NCBI GenBank assembly: GCA_963772065.1
Contig: CAVYVZ010000005.1
Location: forward strand, 363,853-427,852
Origin: CAVYVZ01 sp963772065
GTDB lineage: Bacteria; Acidobacteriota; Vicinamibacteria; Vicinamibacterales; UBA2999
Length of the DNA stretch: 64,000 nt
Reading direction: 5' to 3'
Shown: positions 10,701 through 19,925 of the stretch, piece after piece
How positions within the stretch are numbered: the stretch's first letter is position 1
Layout of the letters: each line of letters begins with the position of its first letter
Position numbers and translations under genes: made by a program
Notes under the pieces: model-generated
Databases searched by the model: none
Told to the model about the DNA's origin: nothing
Seen by the model: the letters and a program-made list of their open reading frames with translations, nothing else

Positions 10701-11328
10701 CGCCGCCGCCGCCTGACCCGCCGCCGTCGCCGCCGTTCACCCCGTCAACGTACAGCGTCTGACCGCGTGTCGAGCCGCCCTGAATCGCGGGGACGCCCGT
10801 CGCGAAGCTGCCGCCAAACGTTTCCTGATCGTTGGCCTGGAGCTGGACGCCGGGGAGAATCTTCAGCAGCGAAATCGGGTCGCGGCCTCTGATCGACAGC
10901 TGCGAGACCTGCTTGAGATCGAGGACTGCCTGGTGGGCGGTGGTAGTCGTCTTCAGGGCTTCACCGACCGCGCTTACGCTCACGACTTCGGTGATCTGGC
11001 CGACCTCGAGCCTCAACGGCTCGACCGCGAGCCGCTGGTTCGCAAGGACGACGTTGTTCTTGACTTCGATCTGGCGGAAGCCGGCAAGCTCTGCGCGAAC
11101 GGTGTACGGGCCTGGCATCAGCGCGGGAAACGAGAATAGGCCGACCTCGTTGGTCGTGCCGACGCGCTGTTCCGCCGTGCGTTCGTGAACGATCGTGACC
11201 GTGGCGCCCGGCAGGACCTGGCCGGTGGAGTCCACCACGGAGCCCGACATCGACCCTGTGGTTGTCTGCGCCGACGCGTTGACGGCGAAGAACAGAGAGA
11301 GCGCCACCAACACTCTGAACAGCCTCAT
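7741..11328 (-). CDS. TonB-dependent receptor, Oar-like
   Basis: Intact 1195-residue receptor. The start at 11328 gives MRLFRVLVALSLFFAVNASAQ, a clean signal peptide preceded by GGGGGATGT, matching the spacing at the receptor at 3263. A CarboxypepD_reg domain covers about residues 25-105, then a plug with LSIRGRDPISLLKILPGV. An unusual run of about ten Gly/Asp/Ser residues (GGDGGGSGGGGG) lies near residue 200, right after the conserved LYVDGVNGG. The barrel ends ...RRMQFGLRYSF. The gene is divergent from a PQQ dehydrogenase, and the 122-bp region between them holds a long palindrome that may co-regulate uptake and oxidation. Confidence 0.93.
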   Translation of the reverse strand: MRLFRVLVALSLFFAVNASAQTTTGSMSGSVVDSTGQVLPGATVTIVHERTAEQRVGTTNEVGLFSFPALMPGPYTVRAELAGFRQIEVKNNVVLANQRLAVEPLRLEVGQITEVVSVSAVGEALKTTTTAHQAVLDLKQVSQLSIRGRDPISLLKILPGVQLQANDQETFGGSFATGVPAIQGGSTRGQTLYVDGVNGGDGGGSGGGGGNFSGATNLDAIAEVNVQMAAYTAEYGLKGGAQVNFITKHGGSEYHGTAYTYQRDKSFNSINYFNEHGVGGAPLATPIPKPEYRYSTIGGNLGGPVPKVAKVNPNGDKLFFFYSVDDTRLKNPQILRRFLMPTAAERNGDFSQTRVGGVPTGALIVIRDPVTGQPFPGNVIPANRLDPRGVAMTNLLPMPNTTGAGFNFVDQENSIPHPRRQHLLRVDYRPTPNDTLSVKGQTWFTKSVGINVAGASARWGLVRQRYDFTADQAKVDYTRILGSNTVLEANWGVFDSHEDGPPENAQQLAKIQRSSYPALAGMPQFAPANNPLNLIPKTTYGTIQSSGSTDWNPNIAYDNRWPITGHDYAIPMAVNVTHTRGAHTLKGGALREREMFQQARSGQFSGEFSFANDTNNPNNTGFAFSNMLLGQVTSYTESMGRVGDYRIQTTYAWFVQDTWKAASNLTVDLGLRMYKSRLPYHPSGEQSIFTFERFDPRWGGRPPVLYDPVNTAAGRRGVNPLTGEIVPSTFIGQMVPGTGYSCGPITPTTPCQINGVVPQENGNYVEGGSGFVDKIPISWDPRVGAAWAVNDKTVVRVAGGSFHEGTGGFYTTGGPAYRFDRVVRFTDFNSYASGVGTTAPGNVVGVLREDKRPVTYRYTFGVQREIGWNTVLDVAFIGDKTHHLPATRNMNQVPAGARFLQQNRDATVAASAANPGALPDVFLRPILGFGDITITEPTGKSDYNSLQTQLTRRFTGGIELAGSYTWAKGYQSFFLDAAQNATLYSGNPIPADKSRFRQNIQEHVVVTSYTIDLPNVGSKLGNNKASRGLLDNWSLSGISTFATGGIGSVTFATTDNFDFTGGGERCGNNNGSFPNITGDARLSRGDRAIDRWFNTSAFARPTGRGDIGNTCSNDHVTLPGFHNHDLSIFKNFPLKGDHKLQFRWEIYNLFDQLSFNEVDLTAQFDAAGNQTDANFGKVTSARTERRMQFGLRYSF

Positions 11329-11382
11329 ACATCCCCCTGAAAAAGACAAAAACGATCTGTAGGTTTGAGCCTTGGTATACCG

Positions 11383-11421
11383 AACTGAAACGGTAAAGTA
11401 AACTCCTTTGGCGTTACAGTT
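11383..11421. promoter_or_regulatory. 39-bp palindromic operator candidate in a divergent promoter region
   Basis: AACTGAAACGGTAAAG and CTTTGGCGTTACAGTT are inverted copies (13 of 16 positions match) separated by TAAACTC. The site lies 55 bp upstream of the receptor start on the minus strand and 30 bp upstream of the PQQ dehydrogenase start at 11451. The half-site TG(A/T)AACG..AAAG is of a size and symmetry expected for a dimeric regulator such as LacI or GntR type, but no such regulator is encoded in the window. Confidence 0.6.
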
Positions 11422-11450
11422 TAGCAGTCGACTCAGCCGGAGGACGGTGA

Positions 11451-13643
11451 ATGGGACGAGCGGGCGGAGGGGTAACGTGTGTCTTCGTTTGTCTCTTGGC
11501 GGTCGGTAGGGCACAGGTTGCCGGCCCTTATACATCGTGGCGCGACTATGGCGGGTCGGCCGACTCGATGCAGTATTCGGCGCTCGCGCAGATCAACAAG
11601 ACCAACGTGAAACGGCTCGAGCCGGCATGGTTCTACCGCGTGCCAGGGGAGCCGGTCAGGCTCGCGTTCAGTCCGTTGATTGTGGACGACGTGATGTATG
11701 TGGCGGGGACGAAGGATCGTGTCGTCGCCCTCGACGCCACCGCCGGCAAGGAACTGTGGGTCTCTGAAGAAGAGGCGCCCGAGAGAGGTCTCACCTACTG
11801 GGAGAGCAAGGACCGATCGGACCGGCGACTGATCCTGACGGCGAACAACGGCCTTCGCGAGATCGACGCGAAAACCGGCAAGTTGATCACCGCGTTTGGC
11901 CGCAATGGCTTCGTCGACATGCGGACCGGCAGCCCCCGACGCCTCGGCGGCCCGAACAAGAGCCCGGCGCGCGTCTTCGAGAACCTCCTCATCGTGGGGT
12001 CGAACACGGGCGAGGGATACGGCTCGCCGCCCGGTGACATACGCGCGTACGACGTGATGACGGGCGCGCTCGTCTGGACGTTTCACACGATCCCGCGGCC
12101 CGGCGAAGAAGGATACGAGACGTGGCCGCCCGACGCGTGGCGGTACGCCGGAGGCGCGAACACGTGGGGCGACCTCACGCTCGACGCGAAGAACGGCATC
12201 GTCTTCCTGCCCACCGGTTCTCCCACGCACGACCTCTACGGCGCCGATCGAGCGGGCAACAATCTGTTCGGCAACTCGCTTCTGGCGCTCGATGCGCGTA
12301 CGGGAAAGCGCCGCTGGCATTTCCAGATCGTGCATCACGACCTCTGGGACTACGACCTCGCGTCGGCTCCGAAGCTGCTGACCGTCCGGCACAACGGCAA
12401 GAGCGTGGACATCGTGGCGCAGGCGGGCAAGACCGGTTTCCTCTATGTCTTCGAGCGGCTGACGGGAAAACCGCTGTGGCCGATCGAGGAACGGCCGGTT
12501 CCGCGCAGTGAGGTCCCCGGCGAGGTCTCCTCGGCCACGCAGCCGTTTCCAACAAAGCCGCCGCCCTTCTCGCGGCAGACGTTTCAGCCCGGGGACGTGA
12601 ACCCGTTCGTGAGCGCGGAGGAGCAGGAGCGTCTGCGGCAGGCCGTGCGCGAGGCAGCCAACACGGGGCTCTTCACGCCGTCGAGTCATCTGCGTCACCA
12701 CATCCAGTTTCCGGGAGCGTGGGGAGGCGCGAACTGGGGCAGCACGGCCGGCGATCCCGCGACCGGCATGCTTTACGTCCGCAGCCTCGAGATGCCCAGC
12801 TACCGTCGCATGTCGATCAACACGCCGAAGGAGAATACGACCGCGTCACCGGTCGACCCGCGCCATCAGAAGGGCCTGGCCATCTACACGCAGCTCTGTT
12901 CCGCGTGCCATGGTCCAGGAGCGACGCCGATGACGGCACCCTCGAAGCTCGGCTCCGAGAATTTCCGGACGCTGGTGCGGCAGGGCAAGGAGCAGATGCC
13001 GGCGTTCTCGGAGCGGATGCTCTCCGACGAGAGCGTGAGCGAGCTCGAGACATATCTCGGCAGCCTGCCGGTCGCCGACGAACAGGTGGGCGACGAGGTG
13101 CTGCTGCAGCTCCCGCAGAATCCCGCGCGCTACGGCGGCCCTGCGGTACGCTACTCCGGCTCGTTTTCAGCAGGGTGGTACACGACGCACGGGATGCCCG
13201 CCGTGGGCCCGCCGTGGACGCAGCTCGTTGCGTACGATCTCAACACGGGCACGATCAAGTTCCGCGTACCGGACGGGTATACGCCCGGCCTGGCCGAGAA
13301 GGGCATCAAGAACACCGGAAGCGTGCGCCCGCGAAACGGACCGGTCGTGACTGCCGGAGGCCTGGTGTTCCTGCCGAACTCGCAGGACCGCACGCTGCGC
13401 GCCTACGACAAGGCAACGGGCGCGGTTCTGTGGGAGCACGAGCTGGAGGCGAACCCCGAAGGGATTCCCGCGGTGTACGCGGTACGCGGACGGCAGTACG
13501 TCGCGTTCGCCGTGGGCGCGTCCTGGGGCACGGGCGGCGATCCCGTCTGGAGGAACGCGTTTCATCGCAAGCAAGGAAGGATCGAGGCACAGGGATATCA
13601 CGTCTTCGCATTGCCCTCTGGCGAAACCACGTCGGGGAAATGA
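11451..13643 (+). CDS. PQQ-dependent dehydrogenase with embedded cytochrome c domain
   Basis: Secreted quinoprotein that probably oxidises a sugar, alcohol or polyol in the periplasm and passes electrons to its own haem. The ATG at 11451 follows GGAGG by seven bases and starts a short signal peptide (VFVCLLAVGRAQ). Propeller repeats (VVALDATAGKELW, IRAYDVMTGALVW) fill about residues 25-465. A class I cytochrome c then carries CSACH near residues 482-486 with a possible Met ligand in EQMPAF. Closing propeller blades include VVTAGGLVF and LRAYDKATGAVLWEHEL. The layout resembles soluble glucose-dehydrogenase-type quinoproteins with an inserted haem domain. Its stop overlaps the next gene (ATGA). 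A closely related paralogue lies at 19925-22174. Confidence 0.9.
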   Translation: MGRAGGGVTCVFVCLLAVGRAQVAGPYTSWRDYGGSADSMQYSALAQINKTNVKRLEPAWFYRVPGEPVRLAFSPLIVDDVMYVAGTKDRVVALDATAGKELWVSEEEAPERGLTYWESKDRSDRRLILTANNGLREIDAKTGKLITAFGRNGFVDMRTGSPRRLGGPNKSPARVFENLLIVGSNTGEGYGSPPGDIRAYDVMTGALVWTFHTIPRPGEEGYETWPPDAWRYAGGANTWGDLTLDAKNGIVFLPTGSPTHDLYGADRAGNNLFGNSLLALDARTGKRRWHFQIVHHDLWDYDLASAPKLLTVRHNGKSVDIVAQAGKTGFLYVFERLTGKPLWPIEERPVPRSEVPGEVSSATQPFPTKPPPFSRQTFQPGDVNPFVSAEEQERLRQAVREAANTGLFTPSSHLRHHIQFPGAWGGANWGSTAGDPATGMLYVRSLEMPSYRRMSINTPKENTTASPVDPRHQKGLAIYTQLCSACHGPGATPMTAPSKLGSENFRTLVRQGKEQMPAFSERMLSDESVSELETYLGSLPVADEQVGDEVLLQLPQNPARYGGPAVRYSGSFSAGWYTTHGMPAVGPPWTQLVAYDLNTGTIKFRVPDGYTPGLAEKGIKNTGSVRPRNGPVVTAGGLVFLPNSQDRTLRAYDKATGAVLWEHELEANPEGIPAVYAVRGRQYVAFAVGASWGTGGDPVWRNAFHRKQGRIEAQGYHVFALPSGETTSGK

Positions 13644-14818
13644 GGACCACAACCACGAAAGCCACGAAAAGCACGAAAGTACATTTCGTGTATTTCGTGT
13701 GTTTCGTGGTTTGGTCTTCGATCACAAACGCAACCGCGCAGCAAGCGCCCACGCTGCGAGACGATGAAGTCCACGGGCGCAAGGCGTGGGTGATCGAGAA
13801 CGGCAGCCTTCGAGTGGCTTTGCTCCAGAGCGGCGGCCACATCGCGGAGGTTCGGCTGATGTCCGACAACCCGCGCCTGGCGATCAATCCGATGTACGTG
13901 CCGCCCGGTCCCGGCTACATGGGCCACATCGTCTGCTTCCCGCATTTCGGTCCCGCGTCGCCCGACGAACGGCAGAACGGGCTTCGCGGGCATGGAGAAG
14001 CGGCCTGGGTCGAGTGGCGGCAGACGAAGCCGCCACAGACCACCGCGGAGGCGATCACGTTCTTCTATGGTGCCGAGCTGCCGAACACCGACTACCGGAT
14101 CGAACGCGCGGTGTCGGTGCGGTCCGGCGAGGCGGTGGTCCACGTCGAGGAATGGGTCGAGAACCTCGCCTCGTACGATCGACCCTACAACCGGGATCAG
14201 CACGCGACGTTCGGCGCGCCGTTCGTGGCGCCGGGGAAGAACGTGCTCGACCTGTCCGGGATGAAAGCGATCACCGACGCGCGGCGGACCGGTGGCAACC
14301 AGTGGGCCGCGGGTCGCGAATTCAATTGGCCCGATGCACCCAGGGCCGACGGCACCACGGTGAGCCTCCGTGAGTTCCGTGCGGTTCCGGAGGGACAGGT
14401 CTACACGCCGGTCCTCGCGACGACATCGCGCGGCGCCGGATGGTTCACCCTCTACAACGCCGATTACCCGTTACTCGTGGGGTATCTCTTTCCGGTCGCC
14501 GATCATCCGTGGGTGATCGACTGGCAGAATCAGCCAAAGCCCGACAGCCCCGCCGGCACGGCGCGCGGCATAGAATTCGGCACGTCTCCGTTCGATGAAG
14601 GGCTGCGCCCGAGCATCGAGCGCGGCCAGATGTTCGGCGTGCCGACATACAAGTGGATCGGCGGCAGGCAGCGGGTGTCGACGACGTTCACGATTTTCCT
14701 GAGCGAGACGCCGGTGGCGTTCGCCGGCGTGCAGGACGTGCGGAGCGAGGACACCCGGATCGTGGTCACGGAGCGCGGTTCGGGGCGTGAGATGACGATC
14801 GCGCACACACGGCACTGA
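13640..14818 (+). CDS. secreted galactose-mutarotase-like protein with repeat-derived signal peptide
   Basis: A 392-residue protein whose body (ENGSLRVALLQSGGHIAEVRLMSDN, DQHATFGAPFV, DWQNQ) resembles the galactose-mutarotase/aldose-epimerase carbohydrate-binding fold, though it is not a canonical GalM. The start ATG overlaps the stop of the PQQ dehydrogenase by four bases. The signal peptide is encoded by a 61-bp palindromic repeat: the left arm gives the basic n-region (TTTTKATKSTK), the right arm the hydrophobic core (VHFVYFVCFVV), and NATAQQ supplies a plausible cleavage site. It probably binds or interconverts the sugar handled by the neighbouring quinoproteins. Exact activity is uncertain. 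Confidence 0.75.
   Translation: MRTTTTKATKSTKVHFVYFVCFVVWSSITNATAQQAPTLRDDEVHGRKAWVIENGSLRVALLQSGGHIAEVRLMSDNPRLAINPMYVPPGPGYMGHIVCFPHFGPASPDERQNGLRGHGEAAWVEWRQTKPPQTTAEAITFFYGAELPNTDYRIERAVSVRSGEAVVHVEEWVENLASYDRPYNRDQHATFGAPFVAPGKNVLDLSGMKAITDARRTGGNQWAAGREFNWPDAPRADGTTVSLREFRAVPEGQVYTPVLATTSRGAGWFTLYNADYPLLVGYLFPVADHPWVIDWQNQPKPDSPAGTARGIEFGTSPFDEGLRPSIERGQMFGVPTYKWIGGRQRVSTTFTIFLSETPVAFAGVQDVRSEDTRIVVTERGSGREMTIAHTRH
13651..13711. repeat. 61-bp palindrome of CACGAAA 9-mers inside a coding region
   Basis: Three 9-bp units of the form nnCACGAAA (13651-13680) are followed by three inverted units (13681-13711). Related arms occur at 25250-25280, 25446-25476 and 31700-31727. Because the unit is 9 bp, the element keeps the reading frame. 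Confidence 0.85.
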
Positions 14819-14819
14819 C

Positions 14820-16406
14820 ATGCGCGCCTCGATGATCATCGCGCTCCTCGGCGCCGGCCTCGCCGCCCAGCAGACTCCCATGTTTCGCACGGCGACGACG
14901 CTGATCGAGTTCAGCGTCGTAGCGCTCGATGGCGATGGCCATCCGGTCACGGATCTCACGAAAGACGACATCTCGATCGCCGAGCAGGGCCAGCCGCGGG
15001 ACGTCGCGTTCTTCCGCTTCGTGGGCGCGGCGGGTGTTCACAAGCCGGAGCCGCTGCCGTGGGGCGTGTTCACGAACCGGGCGGAGTATACGGAAGGACC
15101 GCCGGCGAACATCATGGCCATCGTCATCGATGGCATCCTGATGCTGCCGTCCGATCAGATCGTCGCCCGCACGCAGCTGCTGCGTCACCTCGATTCGGTC
15201 GCGCCCAATACGCGCATTGCCGTCTACCACATGGGCTGGCGGACAACGGTGTTGCACGACTTCACCGATGACATCAGGTCGCTTCGAACCAGGATTGCCA
15301 GAATCGACGCCGACTCGCATGGGCACGCGACGGACCTGGAGATCGGGCTGCTCGATTCCTTGTCGCCCGAGGCCCAGGAGACGCTGCGCCAGGCGACGGC
15401 CGACATGAACGCGCAGGAGCAGGATTACCGCGAAACCGTGGCTGAAAGAAAACGCGCGCTCACGCTGTCGTCACTCGAATCACTGGGCAATCAGCTCGCC
15501 GGCATTCCAGGCCGCAAGAGTCTCGTGTGGATCACCTTGGGAACTCCGATCTACACCAACTACCGGTTTCGCGAGATCCACGCGAATCAGGTCCGCCGGA
15601 CGGCGGAGCGGCTGGCGACACAGGGCATCACAATGTACCCGGTCGATGCCCACGGAGTTCTACCGCCTCCGATGCAGACCACGGCCACCGGGCGCGGATC
15701 GAATCGCGTACCAATCCCGAAGCCTCCGGTCGGCATTCCGGATCAACGGTTGTGGGCCATGCTCGACCTGTTTGCCGATGTGACCGGCGGCCGCGTGGCG
15801 AAGAACACCAACGACTTCACCCGAGGAGCGAAGGACGCCGCCGCCGACCTCCGAGGCGCCTACGTCGTCGGGTTCTACGCCGTCGGCGAACCCGACAACG
15901 CCTGGCACGACGTCGAGGTCAAGGTGAAACGGCGCGGCGTCAGGCTCTCGCATCGCAAGGGGTATCTGGCCGAGGCCACGAGGCCACAGCCCAATCATTG
16001 GTCGGCCCCGCAGTGGGGCTGGGCGATCGCCAACCCGCTCGGCTCCACGGTGATCCATCTGGACGCACGCTTCGACCCGGTGCCGAAGGCGGAAGCCGGC
16101 ACATTCGATCTGCTGCTGCTGATTTCACCCGAGGAGCTTCACTTCCGCCGGATTGGGAACGGGGTGTCTGCAGACGTCGAGGTCGTCGTTGCGGAAAAGC
16201 TCTCCGATGGCCGCTTCAGCTACAAGGTCGAAGAGCGGACCGTGACGCTCCCCGAAGGCGCGGACAAGTCCGGTAACGTTGTGCGCTACAGAGAGCGCTG
16301 GCAATTGAGACCGGGGACATCGACAATTCGCCTGATCGTGCGCGACCGGGTGACCTCGAGATACGGCACGCTCGACGTGCCGGTGAGCCGGTTGGCGGCG
16401 AAATGA
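14820..16406 (+). CDS. VWFA-related protein, acidobacterial type
   Basis: A 528-residue secreted protein matching the acidobacterial VWFA-related family (TIGR03436 type). A short signal peptide (MIIALLGAGLAAQ) precedes an N-terminal beta-domain (FSVVALDGDGHPVTDLTKDDISIAEQG), which is the family's typical opening. A von Willebrand A-like Rossmann fold follows, with IMAIVIDG in the position of the metal-site strand and the later segment GRKSLVWITLG. The C-terminal third is beta-rich (VKVKRRGVRLSHRKGYLA). The family is abundant in Acidobacteria and its role is not established; adhesion or protein-protein contact is usually assumed. It starts one base after the preceding stop, inside the + strand run of secreted genes. 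Confidence 0.88.
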   Translation: MRASMIIALLGAGLAAQQTPMFRTATTLIEFSVVALDGDGHPVTDLTKDDISIAEQGQPRDVAFFRFVGAAGVHKPEPLPWGVFTNRAEYTEGPPANIMAIVIDGILMLPSDQIVARTQLLRHLDSVAPNTRIAVYHMGWRTTVLHDFTDDIRSLRTRIARIDADSHGHATDLEIGLLDSLSPEAQETLRQATADMNAQEQDYRETVAERKRALTLSSLESLGNQLAGIPGRKSLVWITLGTPIYTNYRFREIHANQVRRTAERLATQGITMYPVDAHGVLPPPMQTTATGRGSNRVPIPKPPVGIPDQRLWAMLDLFADVTGGRVAKNTNDFTRGAKDAAADLRGAYVVGFYAVGEPDNAWHDVEVKVKRRGVRLSHRKGYLAEATRPQPNHWSAPQWGWAIANPLGSTVIHLDARFDPVPKAEAGTFDLLLLISPEELHFRRIGNGVSADVEVVVAEKLSDGRFSYKVEERTVTLPEGADKSGNVVRYRERWQLRPGTSTIRLIVRDRVTSRYGTLDVPVSRLAAK

Positions 16407-16431
16407 ACGAACTCATCCAAAGGAAGAACAC

Positions 16432-19400
16432 ATGCGCAGTCGTGCCGCTCTCATTCTGATCACGTTACTCATTGGCTCGCTCGGTGCGCGCGCGCAGCAG
16501 CCGGGCGAGAAGCCGGCGTTCGACCGCGCGCCCGACGCGTTGGAGCGCGTCTCCTGGCGCACGCGGACCGTCGTCAACGACGATCGTCTGACGGGGTGGA
16601 AGTTCGCGCTTCCGGCGAACGGCGTCGGCGTCACGACGTTTCTCGACGCGATCGTCCGAGCCGATGCCGCGGGCGTGAACTTCGTCGAGGGATCGAGCGG
16701 GCAGACGGTGAGCGGCGACGTCGCGAAGAATCTCGATCCGGGCTTGACGGCCGCCGAGATCGCGTCGGTCCGCGCCCGCATGGGCAACATGCGGATGCTC
16801 GACCTATCGCGTCGAGACGCTGGGCGATGCGGCGGCGCAGCGAAAGCTGTTCGAGTTCGCCAAAGCGATGGGGGTGGACACGATCGTCACTCGCGCGGCC
16901 TCGGGACTGAGCGCCGTCGACACGCTTGCGGGCGAATTCGATGTCAAGGTGGCGCTGCTCGTGCCGGCCGCCGGGCCGGGCCGCCTGATGAAAGACCTCG
17001 AGGGCCGCAGCAAGCGCCTTGGCGTCGGCATCGACACGGGCGCGTGGGCGCAGGCAGGCGGCTCCGTGCGCGAAGGGCTCGCGAGCGTGAAGGACCGGCT
17101 GCTGCTACGTCAACCTCCGCGATCGATCGGATCGCGGACCGGCCGCGCGCAACGTGCTGCTCGGCCAGGGTGCCGGGAACATCAGTCGAGTTCTTCCACG
17201 AGCTGAACCGGCTCAACGTCGAAGCCGCTCGCGATGACGCTCGACACCACCGGCGTCGTCAGCGCGCCCGGTGATGTCTTCCGCGCCGTCGAGGCGTTCG
17301 AGGCCGCGGTGCAGCCGGCATTCGGCGCGCACTTCACCGAGTATTCCAAGACGCGGCCGATCCGCTGGGATCTCGTGCACGCCCGGCGGAACGAAACGCT
17401 CTCGCCCGAGAGTCATCGCGAAGCGGAGTGAAGAGACGCGGCAGCGCATCGACGCCGCCATTCCAACAGCCAGGTGGCCAAGCCGAAGAAGGCGCGGAAG
17501 CTCCTCGTGCTCGAAAGCCTGCACGGCATGTCGCACAACACGATCCCGCATACCAACGTGATGATCGAGCGGGTCGGGCAAGATCACCGGCGCGTGGGAG
17601 GCCGAGTTCAACAACGATCTGAACAATCTCAAGTATCCGAAGATCAAGGAATACGACGGCGTGTTCCTCAACAGCACCGTCGGCGAGATGCTGCCCGACC
17701 CGGCGGTGCGTGAGGGGCTGTCGCGATACGTGCGCGAAGGCGGCGGCCTCGGCGGGATCCACGGCACGCCGTGGGCGTCGCGCAACTGGGACGAGTTCGC
17801 CGAGATGATCGGATCGCAGGACGCGCCGCACCGCATCGAGCAGGGCGTCATGAAGGTCTACGATCCGGCCAGCCCGCTCGTGACGCCGTTTGGCGGCAAG
17901 GACCTCAACTTCCGCGAGGAGTACTACCGCTTCCGCCACGAAGGCTCGCGGCGCCTCCGGTGGGAACACGTGCGCGTCCTGCTGACCGTGGCCCTCGACG
18001 ATCCGAAGATCGAGCCGAGGCCGTGGGATGGCTACAAGCGCCCGGACAACGTGTACCCGGTGACCTGGATCCGCACCTACGGCAAGGGCCGCGTCTTCTA
18101 TTCCTCGCTCGGCCACATGCCGGAGACGTTCATGTCGCCGGAGCTCGTGGCGCACTTCGTCGCAGGCATTCAGTACCTCCTGGGCGATCTCGAAGCGGAC
18201 GCCACGCCGAACCCGAGGCAGCTGACGACGCCGACAGCCGCGGCGCCGGCGCAGCCGGCGGCGCAACCGCAGGTGCCGTCGATCTCGCAGCGTCCGCAGG
18301 GCGGCGGGCTCATCCTGATTCGCGCCGGAGCGCAGGACAACAACATCTGGTTCGGCTGGCGCGTCGCGATGTCTGTCGGCGCGCTCAAGCCGGTCACGAT
18401 GTCCGAGGCGGTCGCGACGGCGGACATGCTTGGCGTTCCCAACATCGACGTGTCCAGCCGCGACATCGTCAGCCCGGAAGTCCCGAAGCTGTTCGATCAT
18501 CGGCTCCAGAAGGGCGAGCGCAGCGCAATCGTGTACCGCCTGCGCGAGCTGAACGAGCAGATCGCCGTGTATCGGGCCGAGGGGCTGGGATCCGACGCGG
18601 CGACGCGGCGCAAGACCTTCGAGCTCGCGAAGGCGCTCAACGCACCCACGATCGTCGTCGGCGCCGACGCCTCGTCCGTGGCGGAGCTCGACACACTCGC
18701 CGAGGAGTTCGGCATCAACGTCGCCCTCGAAAGCCGGAAGGACCCGAAGGCCGTGATGGCGGCGCTCGACGGACGCGGCAAGCGGATGGGCGTCGCGGCC
18801 GATCTTGACGCCTGGATGCAAGCGGGAATCAAGCCCGTGGATGCGCTGGCGATCGTGAAGCCGCGGCTCATGGCGGTGAGCGCGACGCCGGCCACGAATT
18901 CCGCGGCGCTCGGCGACTTCTTTCTCGCGACCTATCGCGCGGGTGTGAAGCCGCTGGCGATCACGCTGCATTCGACCGGCACGACGAAGGCCGACCTGCA
19001 GAAGAACCTCACCGCCTTCGAGCAGCTGATGTGGCCGGCAATGGCGGAGCGCGTGCGGGACATGGTGAACTCGCCTCCCGGAAAGATCCGCGGACCCGAG
19101 CGGCTCAAGCCGGAAGAGCGCCAGGCGATCGAAGCCGCGGCGCCGAAGCAGGCCATCGTCAAGCCGAAGAAGCCGCGGAAAGTGCTCGTGACCGATCTAC
19201 AGATGTATTCGGGACACACCACCATCCCGCACGGGAACCTGCTCCTCGAGCTGATGGCCAAGAACACCGGCGCCTTCGAGGCGGTCTTCAGCAACGACCT
19301 GAACCTGTTGAAATACCCGGCGATCAAACAGTTCGACGCGGTCTATCTGAACAACGTCTGCGGCATGGTCCACAACGATCCCGAGGTTCGCGAGGGCATC

Positions 19401-19925
19401 CTCCGCTTCGTCCGCGAAGGCGGCGGCATCGGCGGCCATCACGCCGTCACGTTCGCGAACGACAACTGGCCGGAGTTTGCGGAGCTGATGGGCGGCTGGG
19501 CGGGCGAGCACCGCGTCGAGATGCAGATCGTCAAGGTGGACGATCCGCAGAGCCCGCTGACGAAAAGCTTCGGACCGGCGAGCTTCGAGCACACCGACGA
19601 GTTCTACCACTTCCCCACGTTCGCGCCGTATTCGCGCGAGAAACAGCGCGTGCTCCTGAGCATCGACGTGGAGAAATCGGACCGCGCGAACGGCAACCGC
19701 TTCTGCCAGTTCTGCACGCGTCCCGATCAGGACTACGGCCTCGCGTGGATCAAGACGTATGGGAAGGGCCGCGCGTATTTCACGCCGCTCGGCCACACCA
19801 ACATCTTCTACACGGATCCGCGCTGGACGCAGCATCTCCTGGCGGCGATCCAGTACATCCTCGGCGACCTCGAAGCGGATGCGACGCCGAACCCGAAGCA
19901 GACCTCGAAGCGGGTGACGCAGTAG
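16432..19925 (+). CDS. tandem-duplicated sugar-isomerase-like TIM barrel plus ThuA protein (frameshifted)
   Basis: A secreted protein of about 1160 residues with signal peptide ALILITLLIGSLGARAQQ. Its order is TIM barrel-1, ThuA-1, linker, TIM barrel-2, ThuA-2. The barrels resemble xylose-isomerase/AP-endonuclease-2 proteins (KTFELAKALNAPTIVVGADA, NVALESRKDPKAVMAAL). The ThuA-like halves share GGIHGTPWASRNWDEFAEMIG and GGHHAVTFANDNWPEFAELMG and a common end (GDLEADATPNP). From 17661 onward one open frame covers ThuA-1 to ThuA-2, so the fusion is real. Between 16800 and 17600 the frame changes at least five times although the protein is still readable, which suggests sequencing indels. ThuA is known from trehalose catabolism; a role on keto-sugars made by the flanking PQQ dehydrogenases is inference. 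Confidence 0.78.
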
